This document shows, in pieces, positions 11,029 through 22,412 of a DNA stretch of 64,000 nucleotides (its first letter is position 1; each line of letters starts with the position of its first letter). Location: positions 44,097 through 108,096 of the forward strand of contig QCLS01000004.1 in assembly GCA_003214355.1 (NCBI GenBank), read 5' to 3'. The notes beneath the pieces are model-generated. The model worked only from the letters and a program-made list of their open reading frames with translations, had not been told where the DNA came from and did no database searches. The stretch is from Prochlorococcus sp. AG-418-C09 (GTDB taxonomy: Bacteria; Cyanobacteriota; Cyanobacteriia; PCC-6307; Cyanobiaceae). The position numbers were made by a program, and so were the translations under genes.

Positions 11029-11942
11029 TCTGGTATAAATCTTGCTATTACTTTCATGCCAGAAAAACCTTTAACGAGGTCAATAGATTCTTGATTTAAT
11101 TCAACTAAAACTTCTATTATTCTTGCATCGGCATCTCCCGTAGGATCAGTTGATAAAACTTTTCTTTGTTTAACTTGAGGACTTATTCTAATAACTTTTC
11201 CTGATAAAACCTCTTCAAATCCTCCATTCTCACTTGTTAATTGAACATTCTGATTAATAAAGACTCTATCAATATCTGACTCATAAACCTCAATTAAAGC
11301 TTGCATATTTTGACTTGCTCCAATTTCTAAAACACCTTCACCATTTGATCTCTCGCCTACTCTTGTATTTATGGACAGAATATAACCATCAATTGGACTA
11401 ATAAGTTGAGAATTTACTAGGTCAATCTCAATATCTTTTAACTCACTAATTTGTATTATCTTTTGTTTTTTTAATTGCAACAATTCATTCTTTCTTTCTG
11501 CAAGTGATACCAATGAATATACATTCTCTTCTGCTGCGATTTCATATCTTTCAATTTGCTCCTCCTTTAGGATAATTTCTTCATCAATAGTGATCAATAA
11601 TTCTTTTTTCTGCTCTAATTCAACTATTAATCTATCTCTATTCTCAAAAACAGCCAAAATGGTTCCTGCTTCTACATAATCTCCCTCCTTAACAAATAGT
11701 TCAACAATTCTTGGGAAATTTCCAAACTGTGTATTTGGAGATGCTAATTTTCTTACTTCACCAGCAGGAGATAATTGACCTAGTGCAGCCACTCCTTCTA
11801 TGGTTGGAATTAATTCATATTCATCAACTGGATTTATTTCAACAAATGAATTATTTCTATTAATAAAAAAATGAACTATGAACCACATTGGAATTAAAAC
11901 TAGCGATGTAGTTATGATTTTTTTTATTTTATAATTTTTCAT
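11025..11942 (-). CDS. devB: DevB-type HlyD/membrane fusion protein
   Basis: N-terminal TM, GQLSPAGEVRKLASP..VKEGDYVEAGTILAVFENRDR biotinyl/lipoyl-like segment, SPIDGYILSINTRVGE. Confidence 0.85.
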   Translation of the reverse strand: MKNYKIKKIITTSLVLIPMWFIVHFFINRNNSFVEINPVDEYELIPTIEGVAALGQLSPAGEVRKLASPNTQFGNFPRIVELFVKEGDYVEAGTILAVFENRDRLIVELEQKKELLITIDEEIILKEEQIERYEIAAEENVYSLVSLAERKNELLQLKKQKIIQISELKDIEIDLVNSQLISPIDGYILSINTRVGERSNGEGVLEIGASQNMQALIEVYESDIDRVFINQNVQLTSENGGFEEVLSGKVIRISPQVKQRKVLSTDPTGDADARIIEVLVELNQESIDLVKGFSGMKVIARFIPE

Positions 11943-12667
11943 TAGAAATCAAAAAGTATTTCTCTTATATAATTATCGACCCAATCCTTATCAAAATACC
12001 TTTTCAAAACAACACTGGTTTTATCGTTTTTCATTTGTTGAGAACAATATCGTTTTTGATAATAAATTCTTTCTTCAATTAGATCTTTATTGTTATTAGA
12101 TTCTTTTGTTAAACAAACATCAATAAGAATAGATAAATATTGATCAACAATTTGATAAAAAGAGTCTTCTTCTGATTTATTTTTCAATGAAGCAAAGAAT
12201 ACATTCTTTGAAAAAATCTCGCCCCATTCTGGAATATTTCTTTTTGAGGTGAATCCATCTTTATTAACATTATTAAGAAGGATTTGATAGTCATTATTTA
12301 ATTCATTTGATACCGGAGATAAATCAACAATAGCTGCTGTCACATTATCCCTTACCTTTACTAAGTCCATACCAAAAATAGGAATATCGTAAAATGGATC
12401 AGGAAAAAAAACACAGTGAAGAATCTTTAGAGTTCCTGAAAACTCAGCTATTTCAATATGAAGTTTGCGAAAACCTTTTGCTTTATGAAATTCATTCTTT
12501 ATAAAATATTCAGTATTATTTTGATTACCTACAATATTAGAAAATTGAGAATCTAGATTTATGCATTCAAGATTCCTTAACAAAGATTTTTTCTTTCCAA
12601 TATTATTCACCAATGATAAAATATAAGGATCTATTAGTTTTGTTTTGGGAAGAGAATTAGTCAACAC
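11942..12667 (-). CDS. pcyA: Phycocyanobilin:ferredoxin oxidoreductase
   Basis: [56 protein letters not shown]. Confidence 0.92.
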   Translation of the reverse strand: MLTNSLPKTKLIDPYILSLVNNIGKKKSLLRNLECINLDSQFSNIVGNQNNTEYFIKNEFHKAKGFRKLHIEIAEFSGTLKILHCVFFPDPFYDIPIFGMDLVKVRDNVTAAIVDLSPVSNELNNDYQILLNNVNKDGFTSKRNIPEWGEIFSKNVFFASLKNKSEEDSFYQIVDQYLSILIDVCLTKESNNNKDLIEERIYYQKRYCSQQMKNDKTSVVLKRYFDKDWVDNYIREILFDF

Positions 12668-12704
12668 GAAAATTAGTTAATAATAAATACAAGTTAATTT
12701 TTTA

Positions 12705-13949
12705 ATGTATCTAAGAAAAGTAAACTACTGGAACCATTCAAACAAACTTAGATGCGTTTCTGTGGATAATCAAGAATCACCTTTGATATCAATTGATATT
12801 TGGTGCAAAGCTGGAATTTCATTTGAAAATAAAAATAAAAGGGGGACTGCCCATTTTCTTGAGCACATAATTTTCAAAGGTAGCAATAATTTGTTACCAG
12901 GTGAATTTGATTATAAAATCGAATCACTTGGTGGATCAAGTAATGCCTCAACTGGGTACGATGATGCACATTACTACGTTCTCATACCACCTGACAATTT
13001 TATAGAATCACTTAGTCTTTTATCAAATTTAATATTACGACCAAAAATTGACCCCAATGAGTTTGCAAAAGAAAAGTCTGTTGTAGTCGAGGAAATAAAG
13101 CAACAAAACGATCAACCTGATGAATTTCTTTTTAACCTATTTTTAAAAAAAATTTGGGGTAATAATATTTATAGTAATACTATTTTAGGCGAGGAAGAAA
13201 GCATTAGAAGACTCAAATTAGAGGATCTTTTAGATTTCCACTCAAAAAGGTATTCAGTTAATAATTTATCGATAGCCGTATCAGGGAAAATCCCAAGAAA
13301 TATTGAAAGCATAATAAATGAATGTCCGATATGTGAAATAAATAAAATTGAGAATCTTCAAGAAAATCACTCTGAATTTGAGCAAGTAATTAATCAAGGA
13401 AGAGAGGTAATAAAATATAAGAAATTAGAATTTTCAAGAATTTATATGGCCTGGCAGATCCCTAGGAATAAGAACCAGAAGCTTATAATAGGTTTTGAAA
13501 TATTATCCTCCATTCTCTCAGATGGAAAAAACAGTAGACTAGTAAAACCTCTAAAAGAACAAAGAAATTTAGTTGAATCAATTTACCTTGATGTAAATGC
13601 AGGAGAATTTGGAAGTCTATTAATCTTGGAAGCATGTTGCGAAAAAGATAAATTAGCTTTGGTTGAGAGAAAAATTAATGAAATAATAGATAAATTTATT
13701 AATGATCCAAATGATATGGCTAATGAACTTCAAAGATCAATTAACATTATAAGAAGTAATTATTTATTTAATCTAGAAACTTGTTATCAGATAACTTCAT
13801 TTTATGGGAACAATTTGTTGTGGAATAGATATAATCCACTTTGTAAGTTAGACGAATATTTAAATTACTGGAGTATTGAAGGCAATTTCAAAGAGATTCT
13901 AAATTATCTTCAAAAAAGTAAATTCACTCTAATAGCAGAAGGAAATTAA
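12705..13949 (+). CDS. M16 family metallopeptidase with active-site motif
   Basis: GTAHFLEHIIFKG (HxxEH), VVVEEIKQ. Confidence 0.92.
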   Translation: MYLRKVNYWNHSNKLRCVSVDNQESPLISIDIWCKAGISFENKNKRGTAHFLEHIIFKGSNNLLPGEFDYKIESLGGSSNASTGYDDAHYYVLIPPDNFIESLSLLSNLILRPKIDPNEFAKEKSVVVEEIKQQNDQPDEFLFNLFLKKIWGNNIYSNTILGEEESIRRLKLEDLLDFHSKRYSVNNLSIAVSGKIPRNIESIINECPICEINKIENLQENHSEFEQVINQGREVIKYKKLEFSRIYMAWQIPRNKNQKLIIGFEILSSILSDGKNSRLVKPLKEQRNLVESIYLDVNAGEFGSLLILEACCEKDKLALVERKINEIIDKFINDPNDMANELQRSINIIRSNYLFNLETCYQITSFYGNNLLWNRYNPLCKLDEYLNYWSIEGNFKEILNYLQKSKFTLIAEGN

Positions 13950-13951
13950 AT

Positions 13952-15190
13952 ATGAATTCTTACTATATCCAAGATGAGGATAATCTAATTTCGTTTAGTT
14001 GTGTTTGGATTAATGGAGGTAGTATTCTAGATAAAAAAGGCAAAAGAGGATTAAACAATATACTTACATCTTTACTTTCAAGAGGATGTTATGGATATGA
14101 TAATTTTTCTTTATCTGAGTATGTGGATTCATATGGAGCAGAATTAAATTTTGACACTTCAGAGGATGGAATTTTAATTACATTAAAATCATTAAATAAA
14201 TTTTCTGATAAATTAACTCCACTATTGAGGTTAATTATAGAAAAACCCAATTTAGATAAAGAAGAATTTCTATATTGTAAAAGAATTGCTAAAAATTATC
14301 TAATAAAGTCTCGTGAGAACCCTTTCAATATTGCTTTTGAGAACTGGAGAAGAATTACATATTCAGATCATCCATATTCGTTCGATGTAAATGGGTACTT
14401 AGAAGACATCGATAACATAAATTATGAAGATATTATTAGTGAATATAATCAATTTAAATCTAGAAATAAAATTCTTTTATCTAACTTCAAGACAAAATTT
14501 TCATCTTCAAAGAATATCAGTAAATTAAGCAATAACCATAAAATAAAAAATATTTATCAAGAACTAAATTCATCATTTAACTTTAGTTCTGAAAGAATTA
14601 TTGAATACTCTCTAGATTCTAATCAGTTGATAATAATGATAGGTAGTCAAACATGTCCTATAAATTGTAAGGATTTTCTAATTCTAAAATTACTAGAAGC
14701 ACATTTATCATTTGGAATGAGTTCAGAATTATTCAAACAATTTAGAGAGGAAAAAGGATTTACTTATGATCAAGGTATTTTCTTTCCTTCAAGAATGCTA
14801 AAAGCTCCATTCCTAATTTATTTATCTGTATCTAATGAAAATGCATTAGCTGCATATAAATTATTAATTAACATCTGGGAACGATTAAAGAGAAATAATC
14901 TTACAGAGGCGGAGACAGAGTTAGCAAGAAAAAAATTATATGGATACACTCTTCATTCTCAACAAACTTTGGAGGATGTAATTACTAGAAAGGCAAAGTT
15001 AATTGGTTATGGAGTAGATCATAATTTTGATGACAATCTTCTTAATAAAATTGGCAATATTAAACCTAAAGAGATTCAACAAGTTGCAAACAAATACTTT
15101 AATTATCCTTACTTAAGCATTGTAGGTAAAAGTGAAATTACAAAAGAGATAAAGAATCTATGGAATAAAGTAAATGATTTTTATATTTGA
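13952..15190 (+). CDS. M16 peptidase-like protein, second subunit (no HxxEH)
   Basis: M16-like architecture (KGKRGLNNILTSLLSRGCYGYDNFSLSEYVDSYGAELNFDTSEDG), directly downstream of active M16. Confidence 0.85.
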   Translation: MNSYYIQDEDNLISFSCVWINGGSILDKKGKRGLNNILTSLLSRGCYGYDNFSLSEYVDSYGAELNFDTSEDGILITLKSLNKFSDKLTPLLRLIIEKPNLDKEEFLYCKRIAKNYLIKSRENPFNIAFENWRRITYSDHPYSFDVNGYLEDIDNINYEDIISEYNQFKSRNKILLSNFKTKFSSSKNISKLSNNHKIKNIYQELNSSFNFSSERIIEYSLDSNQLIIMIGSQTCPINCKDFLILKLLEAHLSFGMSSELFKQFREEKGFTYDQGIFFPSRMLKAPFLIYLSVSNENALAAYKLLINIWERLKRNNLTEAETELARKKLYGYTLHSQQTLEDVITRKAKLIGYGVDHNFDDNLLNKIGNIKPKEIQQVANKYFNYPYLSIVGKSEITKEIKNLWNKVNDFYI

Positions 15191-15390
15191 CTAAGCTTAT
15201 CAACAGCAATGAGAAATTTTCCTCTTCTGAATGTAACTTCAACTGTATCTGGTGAAACTATTGCTGAAATTTGACCAATCTCATCAATATCTACTAAATC
15301 AGGTGGTCTTAACATAGGCATATTTTCGGAGGTTTTAAGATAAGGGAGTGGCATAATTAATTTCACTTTATCTTTCAATTTAAATGACAT
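15181..15390 (-). CDS. DUF3148-family protein (NDH-1 assembly-type small protein)
   Basis: MPLPYLKTSENMPMLRPPDLVDIDEIGQI motif. Confidence 0.75.
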   Translation of the reverse strand: MSFKLKDKVKLIMPLPYLKTSENMPMLRPPDLVDIDEIGQISAIVSPDTVEVTFRRGKFLIAVDKLSQI

Positions 15391-15534
15391 TTATTTTTAA
15401 ACAGTAGATAATTTAACGTATTTTATTCTACATAAATATTTATATTTTATACAAATATAAACGATATAAATTTCAAAAATGCCAACGGAATGCAAACTGA
15501 AGTCTTAGAATAATTGAATTAACAGATTTTCTTA

Positions 15535-17448
15535 ATGAATCCTAAAACCAAAACGATATTACTGTGGATGTTACCCATCGTTCTCGTTATTGGCCTATCC
15601 TGGCAACTGATATCCAATAATAGTGTTGATTCTCTCAACTCAAATGGAACAACTGTGGCGCCAAAGAATACCGCAGTTGCAAGAATGAGTTATGGAAGAT
15701 TTCTTGATTATATAGAAGCTGGAAGAGTTACATCAGTAGATATTTTCGATGGAGGAAGAAACGCAGTTGTAGAAACAGTGGATTCTGATCTGGATAATAA
15801 GGTTCAAAGAATAAGGGTAGATTTACCAGGATTAACTCCTGAACTAATAAGTGTTCTCAAAAATGAAGGGATAAGCTTTGACATACACCCAGTTAAGACC
15901 TCATCTCCAGTTTTTGGAGTCTTAGGTAATTTACTTTTCCCTGCCTTGTTGATAGGTGGTTTAATTCTTCTTGCTAGAAGATCTAATGGTATGCCAGGGG
16001 GTCCTGGACAGGCTATGCAATTTGGAAAAACCAAAGCAAGATTTGCTATGGAAGCAAATACTGGTGTAGTTTTTGATGATGTTGCTGGTGTAAATGAAGC
16101 TAAAGAGGATTTAGAAGAGGTTGTAACTTTTCTCAAGAAACCTGAGAAATTCACCTCTGTAGGAGCTCGAATACCCAAAGGTGTGCTGCTAGTTGGTCCT
16201 CCTGGAACAGGGAAAACACTTTTAGCAAAAGCTATAGCTGGTGAAGCTGGTGTACCATTTTTCTCATTATCAGGTTCAGAATTTGTAGAAATGTTTGTAG
16301 GTGTTGGCGCTAGTAGGGTTAGAGACTTATTCAAAAGGGCTAAAGAAAATAGTCCTTGCTTAATATTTATAGATGAAATAGATGCAGTAGGTAGGCAAAG
16401 AGGTGCAGGGATTGGTGGTGGAAATGATGAAAGGGAACAAACTTTGAATCAACTTCTTACTGAAATGGATGGTTTCGAAGGTAATAGTGGAATAATAATT
16501 ATTGCAGCTACGAATAGACCAGATGTTCTTGATTCAGCCTTAATGAGGCCAGGAAGATTTGATAGGCAAGTAACTGTTGATGCTCCTGATATAAAAGGTA
16601 GGCTATCTATACTTCAAGTACACTCTAGGAATAAAAAATTAGATAAGGATTTAACACTTGAAAGTATTGCTCGAAGGACTCCTGGTTTTACAGGAGCTGA
16701 TCTTGCTAATCTCCTTAACGAGGCTGCTATATTGACTGCCAGAAGAAGAAAGGATTCTATAAGTATCCTTGAGATTGACGATTCAGTAGACAGAATAGTT
16801 GCAGGGATGGAGGGTTCTCCATTAACAGATGGAAGGAGTAAAAGGCTAATTGCATATCATGAAGTAGGCCATGCATTAATAGGCTCTTTAGTAAAAGCTC
16901 ACGATCCAGTACAAAAAGTTACAGTAATTCCTCGAGGTCAAGCAAAGGGCTTAACATGGTTCACTCCAGACGATGAACAAACTTTAGTTAGTAGAGCACA
17001 ATTGAAAGCGAGAATAATGGGGGCTCTGGGCGGAAGAGCTGCTGAAGACGTTGTTTTTGGGAAAGGGGAGATAACAACTGGTGCAGGAGGTGATTTTCAA
17101 CAAGTTGCTTCGATGGCAAGGCAGATGGTAACAAAATTTGGGATGAGTGATTTAGGACCTATTGCTTTAGAAGGAGGCAATCAAGAAGTTTTTGTTGGAA
17201 GAGATTTAATGACAAGAAGTGAAGTATCAGACTCTATTTCTAAACAAATAGATGAAAGTATTAGGGTCATGGTAAAAGACTGCTATAAGGAAACCTATGA
17301 GATTGTTAATAAAAACAGAGCTGCAATGGATAAATTAGTTGAATTATTAATTGAAAAAGAAACTATTGATGGAGAAGAATTTACAGAAATTCTATCAAAA
17401 TATACAAAAATCCCTGAAAAAGAGAGATCACCGCAACTACTAAATTGA
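15535..17448 (+). CDS. ftsH: ATP-dependent zinc metalloprotease FtsH
   Basis: [53 protein letters not shown]. Confidence 0.98.
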   Translation: MNPKTKTILLWMLPIVLVIGLSWQLISNNSVDSLNSNGTTVAPKNTAVARMSYGRFLDYIEAGRVTSVDIFDGGRNAVVETVDSDLDNKVQRIRVDLPGLTPELISVLKNEGISFDIHPVKTSSPVFGVLGNLLFPALLIGGLILLARRSNGMPGGPGQAMQFGKTKARFAMEANTGVVFDDVAGVNEAKEDLEEVVTFLKKPEKFTSVGARIPKGVLLVGPPGTGKTLLAKAIAGEAGVPFFSLSGSEFVEMFVGVGASRVRDLFKRAKENSPCLIFIDEIDAVGRQRGAGIGGGNDEREQTLNQLLTEMDGFEGNSGIIIIAATNRPDVLDSALMRPGRFDRQVTVDAPDIKGRLSILQVHSRNKKLDKDLTLESIARRTPGFTGADLANLLNEAAILTARRRKDSISILEIDDSVDRIVAGMEGSPLTDGRSKRLIAYHEVGHALIGSLVKAHDPVQKVTVIPRGQAKGLTWFTPDDEQTLVSRAQLKARIMGALGGRAAEDVVFGKGEITTGAGGDFQQVASMARQMVTKFGMSDLGPIALEGGNQEVFVGRDLMTRSEVSDSISKQIDESIRVMVKDCYKETYEIVNKNRAAMDKLVELLIEKETIDGEEFTEILSKYTKIPEKERSPQLLN

Positions 17449-17460
17449 TTAAATAATTAA

Positions 17461-18051
17461 TTAACTATTTATAAATGGTTTTTTATCTAAAACTAGATCA
17501 ATAAGTCCATATTCGACAGCTTCTTTAGGTGACATATAAAAGTCTCTATCAGTATCTTCTTTAATTCTATTGAGATTCTGTCCAGTTCTTTCAGACAATT
17601 CACTATTTAGACGTTCTTTTAAAAACAATATTTCATTGGCTTGTATACGAATATCACTAGCCTGACCCCTTGCCCCTCCCAAAGGTTGGTGAATCATTAT
17701 TCTCGAATGTCTTAGACTACTCCTCTTACCTCTGGTACCTGCAGCAAGTAGAAAAGCTCCCATGCTAGCTGCTAATCCTACACAAACTGTATGTATATCA
17801 GGCTTTACATGCTGCATTGTATCAAATATCCCAAGGCCATCGTAAACTGAACCTCCAGGAGAATTTATGTACATATATATATCTTTCTCAGGATCCTCGG
17901 CCTCCAAAAACAATAACTGAGCAACTATTCTGTTTGCAGTATCACTAGTAACCTGCTCTCCTAGGAATATAATTCTTTCTCTAAGCAGCCTAGAATAAAT
18001 GTCAAATACTCTTTCGGTACCACCAGATTCTTCAAGAACTAGAGGGATCAT
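17461..18051 (-). CDS. clpP: ATP-dependent Clp protease proteolytic subunit
   Basis: [43 protein letters not shown]. Confidence 0.97.
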   Translation of the reverse strand: MIPLVLEESGGTERVFDIYSRLLRERIIFLGEQVTSDTANRIVAQLLFLEAEDPEKDIYMYINSPGGSVYDGLGIFDTMQHVKPDIHTVCVGLAASMGAFLLAAGTRGKRSSLRHSRIMIHQPLGGARGQASDIRIQANEILFLKERLNSELSERTGQNLNRIKEDTDRDFYMSPKEAVEYGLIDLVLDKKPFINS

Positions 18052-18133
18052 AATAATTTTTTATTTGATTTATATGATCTTAACGATAATGAGTCAGGTT
18101 ACGCTATGGTTATTAAGGTTTACATATAAAATA

Positions 18134-18745
18134 GTGAAAGAAAAACTAACTGTCTCAGATAGCAAAGCATTATTCCATGAAGAATTTCCTTTCGTAATTC
18201 CAAGCTTATATAAGCGTATAGTTGACGAAATGCTTGTCGAACTAAACTTGTTAAATAATCAAACTGAATTTATACAAGAAAAATATTTTTGTGTTGGTCT
18301 TAGAGAAACATTTAATGAATTAACAAAAGGCTATGAACCAAAGATGAACATTGAAAAGCTTTTTAAGGCCTTATGTAAATCAACAAATTTCCAGGCTGAA
18401 GAAATTATAAAATCATCTCAAAACACATTAAAAGATTATAAAAACAAGTCTTTAAAAGAAATTTCTAATTTAATTATAGAAAATAAGCCCAACAACCATT
18501 ACTACTCAAGAATCTTTTCATTAGGTATTTACAAAATAATATCTTCTGCAAAGGACTTTATTGATGAAGAAGATATCAACAAAATTACAATTATTAAAGA
18601 AATAACAGAAGTACTAAAAATTCCTTTATCAAGAACTGAAAAAGATATTAGCTTGTACAAAAGTAATATAAAGAAATTAAATCAAGCAAAATCATTAATG
18701 GAGGAAACAATTAGGTCAGAGAGAGAAAAAAGAAATAAGAAATAA
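18134..18745 (+). CDS. thf1: Thf1/Psb29 (thylakoid formation, PSII biogenesis)
   Basis: VKEKLTVSDSKALFHEEFPFVIPSLYKRIVDEMLVELNLL matches the Thf1/Psb29 pattern; in-frame GTG at 18134 preferred over longer ORF start at 17999. Confidence 0.85.
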   Translation: MKEKLTVSDSKALFHEEFPFVIPSLYKRIVDEMLVELNLLNNQTEFIQEKYFCVGLRETFNELTKGYEPKMNIEKLFKALCKSTNFQAEEIIKSSQNTLKDYKNKSLKEISNLIIENKPNNHYYSRIFSLGIYKIISSAKDFIDEEDINKITIIKEITEVLKIPLSRTEKDISLYKSNIKKLNQAKSLMEETIRSEREKRNKK

Positions 18746-18752
18746 TCAATTT

Positions 18753-18986
18753 TTATTTTGCCTTATTTCTTTTTTTGTCTTTCCAAGAAATGTAAGATAT
18801 GTAAATTACAGATATAGTTATTAAAACAAGAAGTATAAAAGAACTTGTAATAAGAATTCTATTGAAGTTTTCAAATAGTATGGAAATGATCAGATAATTA
18901 AATATCAATTGATCCATCACCATTTCTTCCCCAGACAACCATGGCGATTGAAAAAGTGAAAATCGCGGCCAAAGCAGCCCAACCAA
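18753..18986 (-). CDS. Small membrane protein; N-terminal part overlaps petN out of frame, real start probably internal ([10 protein letters not shown]...)
   Basis: TM stretch [25 protein letters not shown] with basic tail; ORF extent uncertain. Confidence 0.35.
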   Translation of the reverse strand: MVGLLWPRFSLFQSPWLSGEEMVMDQLIFNYLIISILFENFNRILITSSFILLVLITISVIYISYISWKDKKRNKAK

Positions 18987-18999
18987 TTTCGTAAATCAT
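18898..18999 (-). CDS. petN: Cytochrome b6-f complex subunit 8 (PetN)
   Basis: 33 aa minus-strand [36 protein letters not shown], characteristic of PetN; missed by ORF track. Confidence 0.96.
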   Translation of the reverse strand: MIYEIGWAALAAIFTFSIAMVVWGRNGDGSIDI

Positions 19000-19142
19000 A
19001 GGTAATTTGTACTTTAATAAAAATATAACAGATTATTTATAGAAAACTCTTCATTCTTGAGGAATTTTTACCATTACTAAGTTTTGATTGAAACGCTAAA
19101 AATCGTTTTTGTCTTTAGAATTAATAAAATAATTTATCTAAC

Positions 19143-19421
19143 GTGGGTAGAGTCGTATTAAATCACAGTACTAACTTAGAGGGACTGATCCCTATATTAA
19201 AGAATCTAGCGGCAGAAAAGAACATTCAAACAGTAACGCCAGCATGCATATCAAAAGTAAAAGGAAGATCTACAAAATTTACCATTAGAATATCTGTTAA
19301 TACTATCAGTGGCTATAAGGCCATCGCAAGAAAGGGACAAACCGCTCAAGAAGTTTTCATAACAACAAAACTAAGTAAAGATGAATTAAAAGAACTTTTA
19401 GAATTTCATACTAATAAGTAA
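19143..19421 (+). CDS. DUF2103-like conserved protein
   Basis: MGRVVLNHSTNLEGLIPILKNLAAEKNIQTVTPACISKVKGRST. Confidence 0.65.
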   Translation: MGRVVLNHSTNLEGLIPILKNLAAEKNIQTVTPACISKVKGRSTKFTIRISVNTISGYKAIARKGQTAQEVFITTKLSKDELKELLEFHTNK

Positions 19422-19448
19422 TATTATAAATAAAATTATTTCTGTTTT

Positions 19449-19655
19449 TTGATGAAATCTTTAATAAAGATAACTTTTATATTATTTTTATCCTTATTTT
19501 ATAATGAAGTGAAATCCCTTTCTAATACAAAGATTCTTCAGATGTGTAAAGATGAGATCAATACACAAGCCTGTATAAAAAAACTTAAGACAAGAAGATC
19601 AGACTTAAATGAAGGCAAACCTATTGAGATAGAGGTTATTCCATATAAAGAGTAA
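19449..19655 (+). CDS. Small secreted protein, unknown
   Basis: Signal peptide-like N-terminus, two Cys in mature part (QMCKDEINTQACIKKLK). Confidence 0.55.
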   Translation: MMKSLIKITFILFLSLFYNEVKSLSNTKILQMCKDEINTQACIKKLKTRRSDLNEGKPIEIEVIPYKE

Positions 19656-19662
19656 GTAATTA

Positions 19663-19947
19663 TTAAATCTCATGCTCAGATTCAAACCTGGCAAATGCCT
19701 CCTTATAATTTTTCATTAATGTTTCTGATTCTTCAGTAAATCCAACTAATTCATAATCATTCTTTAAAAGATCAAATAACGAAACTACAAAAGAAAATGC
19801 TGACATATATTCCTTTTGTATCTCTTCATCATTAATATCAAAAATCTTAGCCAAAATTAACTCTATATTCTTCTTTGAAGAATCTATATTCCTTTCAAAA
19901 CTCTTATTCAATTTTCTCCTTTTCTTTGCCATTGAAATTAAACTCAT
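19663..19947 (-). CDS. Hypothetical protein
   Basis: 94 aa intact ORF, acidic/charged composition. Confidence 0.5.
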   Translation of the reverse strand: MSLISMAKKRRKLNKSFERNIDSSKKNIELILAKIFDINDEEIQKEYMSAFSFVVSLFDLLKNDYELVGFTEESETLMKNYKEAFARFESEHEI

Positions 19948-20104
19948 TAAATATAAATCTCACAATAATAAACTTTCTTACTATTTAAGTTAAAATTTTA
20001 AAAAATAAATATATGGTTTTCAAATCAAAATATAAAAACTATATTCACATTATATTATTGGTTAATATAAACAAGAAAGTTCAAATAAAGCAGAAGACTT
20101 AATT

Positions 20105-20488
20105 ATGGAGCAAAGAAAAAATAAGATATCTCCCAAAAAAGATCTAAGTGATAAAAAACTACCCTGGTGGGTTGAATTATTATTTGTTCAAATTGGCTTA
20201 CCTGATAAATGGCTTGCTAAATTTCTTAAGACAAATAAGAATATTCGTGAGATCTGTAAAAATGAAAAGAAGGCTTTGATTACATTTATATTTTTTATTT
20301 TAGCCTTGGGTTATTTTCAACCAGTAATAAATCAATCTAAAACAAAACTAAGATGTCAAAAAAATGTTATTTCATATATTAAAGAGAATCAATTAAGTTC
20401 CTTCAATGAAGAAATTGCAACAATTTATGCAATCAATTATTGCAGTGGAGGGAATGATATTGAGAGTCTAATAATTGATAAAGATTGA
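20105..20488 (+). CDS. Hypothetical protein with one TM
   Basis: 127 aa ORF with TM KKALITFIFFILALGYFQPV. Confidence 0.6.
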   Translation: MEQRKNKISPKKDLSDKKLPWWVELLFVQIGLPDKWLAKFLKTNKNIREICKNEKKALITFIFFILALGYFQPVINQSKTKLRCQKNVISYIKENQLSSFNEEIATIYAINYCSGGNDIESLIIDKD

Positions 20489-20565
20489 AGACAAGAATTT
20501 TTTATAGTTTGATAATATATAATTAATAAATTGGATTAAAAATTTAAGAATACTATTTATTTGTT

Positions 20566-20742
20566 ATGACAGAGAATAATGAGAAAAAAGAGAATGTAAA
20601 GTCACATTTAACATCTCTAAGATCTGAATTGAAAAGAATGCATCTTGCTGTTACAGATGAATTAACATTACCTGAACCAGATGAAGTGAAAATGCTTATG
20701 GGTAAAATGGATATACTTTTAAAAATAATCGAATCAAAATAA
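20566..20742 (+). CDS. Small hypothetical protein (58 aa)
   Basis: MTENNEKKENVKSHLTSLRSELKRMHLAVTDELTLPEPDEVKMLMGKMDILLKIIESK; resembles the small protein at 22093-22299 (L..LR.ELK.MH). Confidence 0.5.
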   Translation: MTENNEKKENVKSHLTSLRSELKRMHLAVTDELTLPEPDEVKMLMGKMDILLKIIESK

Positions 20743-20794
20743 TGTAGACAATTAAAAATAACTTTTCATAATGTTTATAGTAATTTAATTAAAA

Positions 20795-21133
20795 ATGAAT
20801 AGATTTAAAATAATTTTAAAATTATTAATTACTTTATCCCTTTTAACTTCTTGCAAATTACCTGAGGGACTTGAAGAAAATAATAATTTAATAAATTCAA
20901 ACAACACAGAAACAAAAGAAATAAAGATTTCTTGCGATGAAGAAAGTATTGAGGAATACCTAAAAGATGGATGGATCATTATAAAAGAATATTCAGAGGA
21001 AAAAGTCTGTACATGGAAGACTGAAAAAGCAAATAATAAATGTGACATAGATAGAGACAAAGGTTGCCGGATTACAAAGCCAGACATAATTGGAGAAACA
21101 ACTATCTATTTACTAGAAAAGGTTAATCAATAA
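20795..21133 (+). CDS. Small lipoprotein
   Basis: Lipobox LLTSC after hydrophobic N-terminus; 112 aa. Confidence 0.6.
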   Translation: MNRFKIILKLLITLSLLTSCKLPEGLEENNNLINSNNTETKEIKISCDEESIEEYLKDGWIIIKEYSEEKVCTWKTEKANNKCDIDRDKGCRITKPDIIGETTIYLLEKVNQ

Positions 21134-21144
21134 TCTTAAAAAAA

Positions 21145-21273
21145 ATGGACCAAAAGACAGAAAGAGCAATTGAGATTTTATACAAAAAATTGAAAGAACA
21201 TAAAAGAATTAAACCTGATCTCACAAAAAAAGAAGTGGAAGATTTCATATATTATCTTTTCAGAAGCGAATAA
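21145..21273 (+). CDS. Small hypothetical protein (42 aa)
   Basis: MDQKTERAIEILYKKLKEHKRIKPDLTKKEVEDFIYYLFRSE. Confidence 0.4.
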   Translation: MDQKTERAIEILYKKLKEHKRIKPDLTKKEVEDFIYYLFRSE

Positions 21274-21359
21274 ACATAAATACATTTAGAATTCAGTTAT
21301 GAAGATTCCTTAAATTAAAAGGAAATTCAAACAATAGTATTCATTTATATTGTTTATTA

Positions 21360-21446
21360 ATGATAAATTTTTCACCCCTAACGATTATTCTAATTATTGT
21401 TTTTATGTTGAGTGTAATTTCTCTTTATAAGGTAACCTCAAAATAA
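21360..21446 (+). CDS. Tiny single-TM protein (28 aa)
   Basis: MINFSPLTIILIIVFMLSVISLYKVTSK. Confidence 0.3.
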   Translation: MINFSPLTIILIIVFMLSVISLYKVTSK

Positions 21447-21546
21447 TTTGCGTAGATGATTTACATCTAAGTCCGGTCAAATTTACTGAAGAATTAATAG
21501 CTAACTAACTTATCTAATAAAATGATATGAATTATTGGATAATTGT

Positions 21547-21729
21547 CTAAATTATAGGATCTTCCCTAAGTAATAAAATTGATTGATAGTTAAACTCATC
21601 ACTTATCCATTCTCTGTATTCCTGCTGGAGAGATTGACCATCTAAAGGATCTAAAGAATTCATTCGATTTTTTGCATTTGAAATTGCGAGATTTATACAG
21701 TATCTGTAACCTTTTTCTTTGTTTTGCAT
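21547..21729 (-). CDS. Small hypothetical protein
   Basis: 60 aa intact ORF, non-overlapping. Confidence 0.4.
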   Translation of the reverse strand: MQNKEKGYRYCINLAISNAKNRMNSLDPLDGQSLQQEYREWISDEFNYQSILLLREDPII

Positions 21730-21875
21730 ATTATTAAAAAAGTTACCTAAATACTATGCAAAATAAGAAAATTTTTAGTATTGAAGATAACATTAACAAT
21801 CATTTGATTATCAAAAGTAACAAGCAATACTGAATAGTAAGCACTATATTTATAATAATTGAATTTTTACTAATT

Positions 21876-22067
21876 ATGTCAATCGAAGCAGGTAGCAAAG
21901 AATGTAGAAATCTTATCGAAGCAAAAGAAAGTCTTTTGTCTGCACTTGAATCTCTTAGTGGTATTTCAAGTTCAGAAAAACTACAAATGCAAATAAAAGA
22001 CATTTATAATACTTTAGAGATAATGCATGACAATAGAAGAAAAATAGAATCAGCTGCCAACGCCTAA
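21876..22067 (+). CDS. Small hypothetical protein
   Basis: 63 aa helical ORF. Confidence 0.5.
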   Translation: MSIEAGSKECRNLIEAKESLLSALESLSGISSSEKLQMQIKDIYNTLEIMHDNRRKIESAANA

Positions 22068-22092
22068 TTAATTAAGAATCAAATTAATTCAA

Positions 22093-22299
22093 CTAAAAAT
22101 TACCATATTGTTTCTTAATTTTCTTATTATTCTTGTCTGATAAAAGTTGATGTAAAGCATCCAATTGTGCATGCACTTCTCTTGCATCTCCAGCGTCTGG
22201 CAATAAATCTTCTTTTAATAACATCTGATGCATATCTCTCAGTTCTAACCTGATGTACCTTAAGTGAGAACTCACTTCCTCTCTTTTTGTAGAATTCAT
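22093..22299 (-). CDS. Small hypothetical protein
   Basis: 68 aa ORF MNSTKREEVSSHLRYIRLELRDMHQMLLKEDLLPDAGDAREVHAQLDALHQLLS. Confidence 0.55.
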   Translation of the reverse strand: MNSTKREEVSSHLRYIRLELRDMHQMLLKEDLLPDAGDAREVHAQLDALHQLLSDKNNKKIKKQYGNF

Positions 22300-22412
22300 A
22301 TCATGATATCAACACATAATATTATACATTACGGTTACTGCCTAAATTGATTAATTTTAAAAAAGAAAAACTAAAAAATTCCATTAAAAAGAAATTAATT
22401 ATAAAATTAGGT

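Noticed and set aside
15804-16334. Minus-strand 176 aa ORF
   Set aside because: Antisense within ftsH; composition is a codon-bias shadow.
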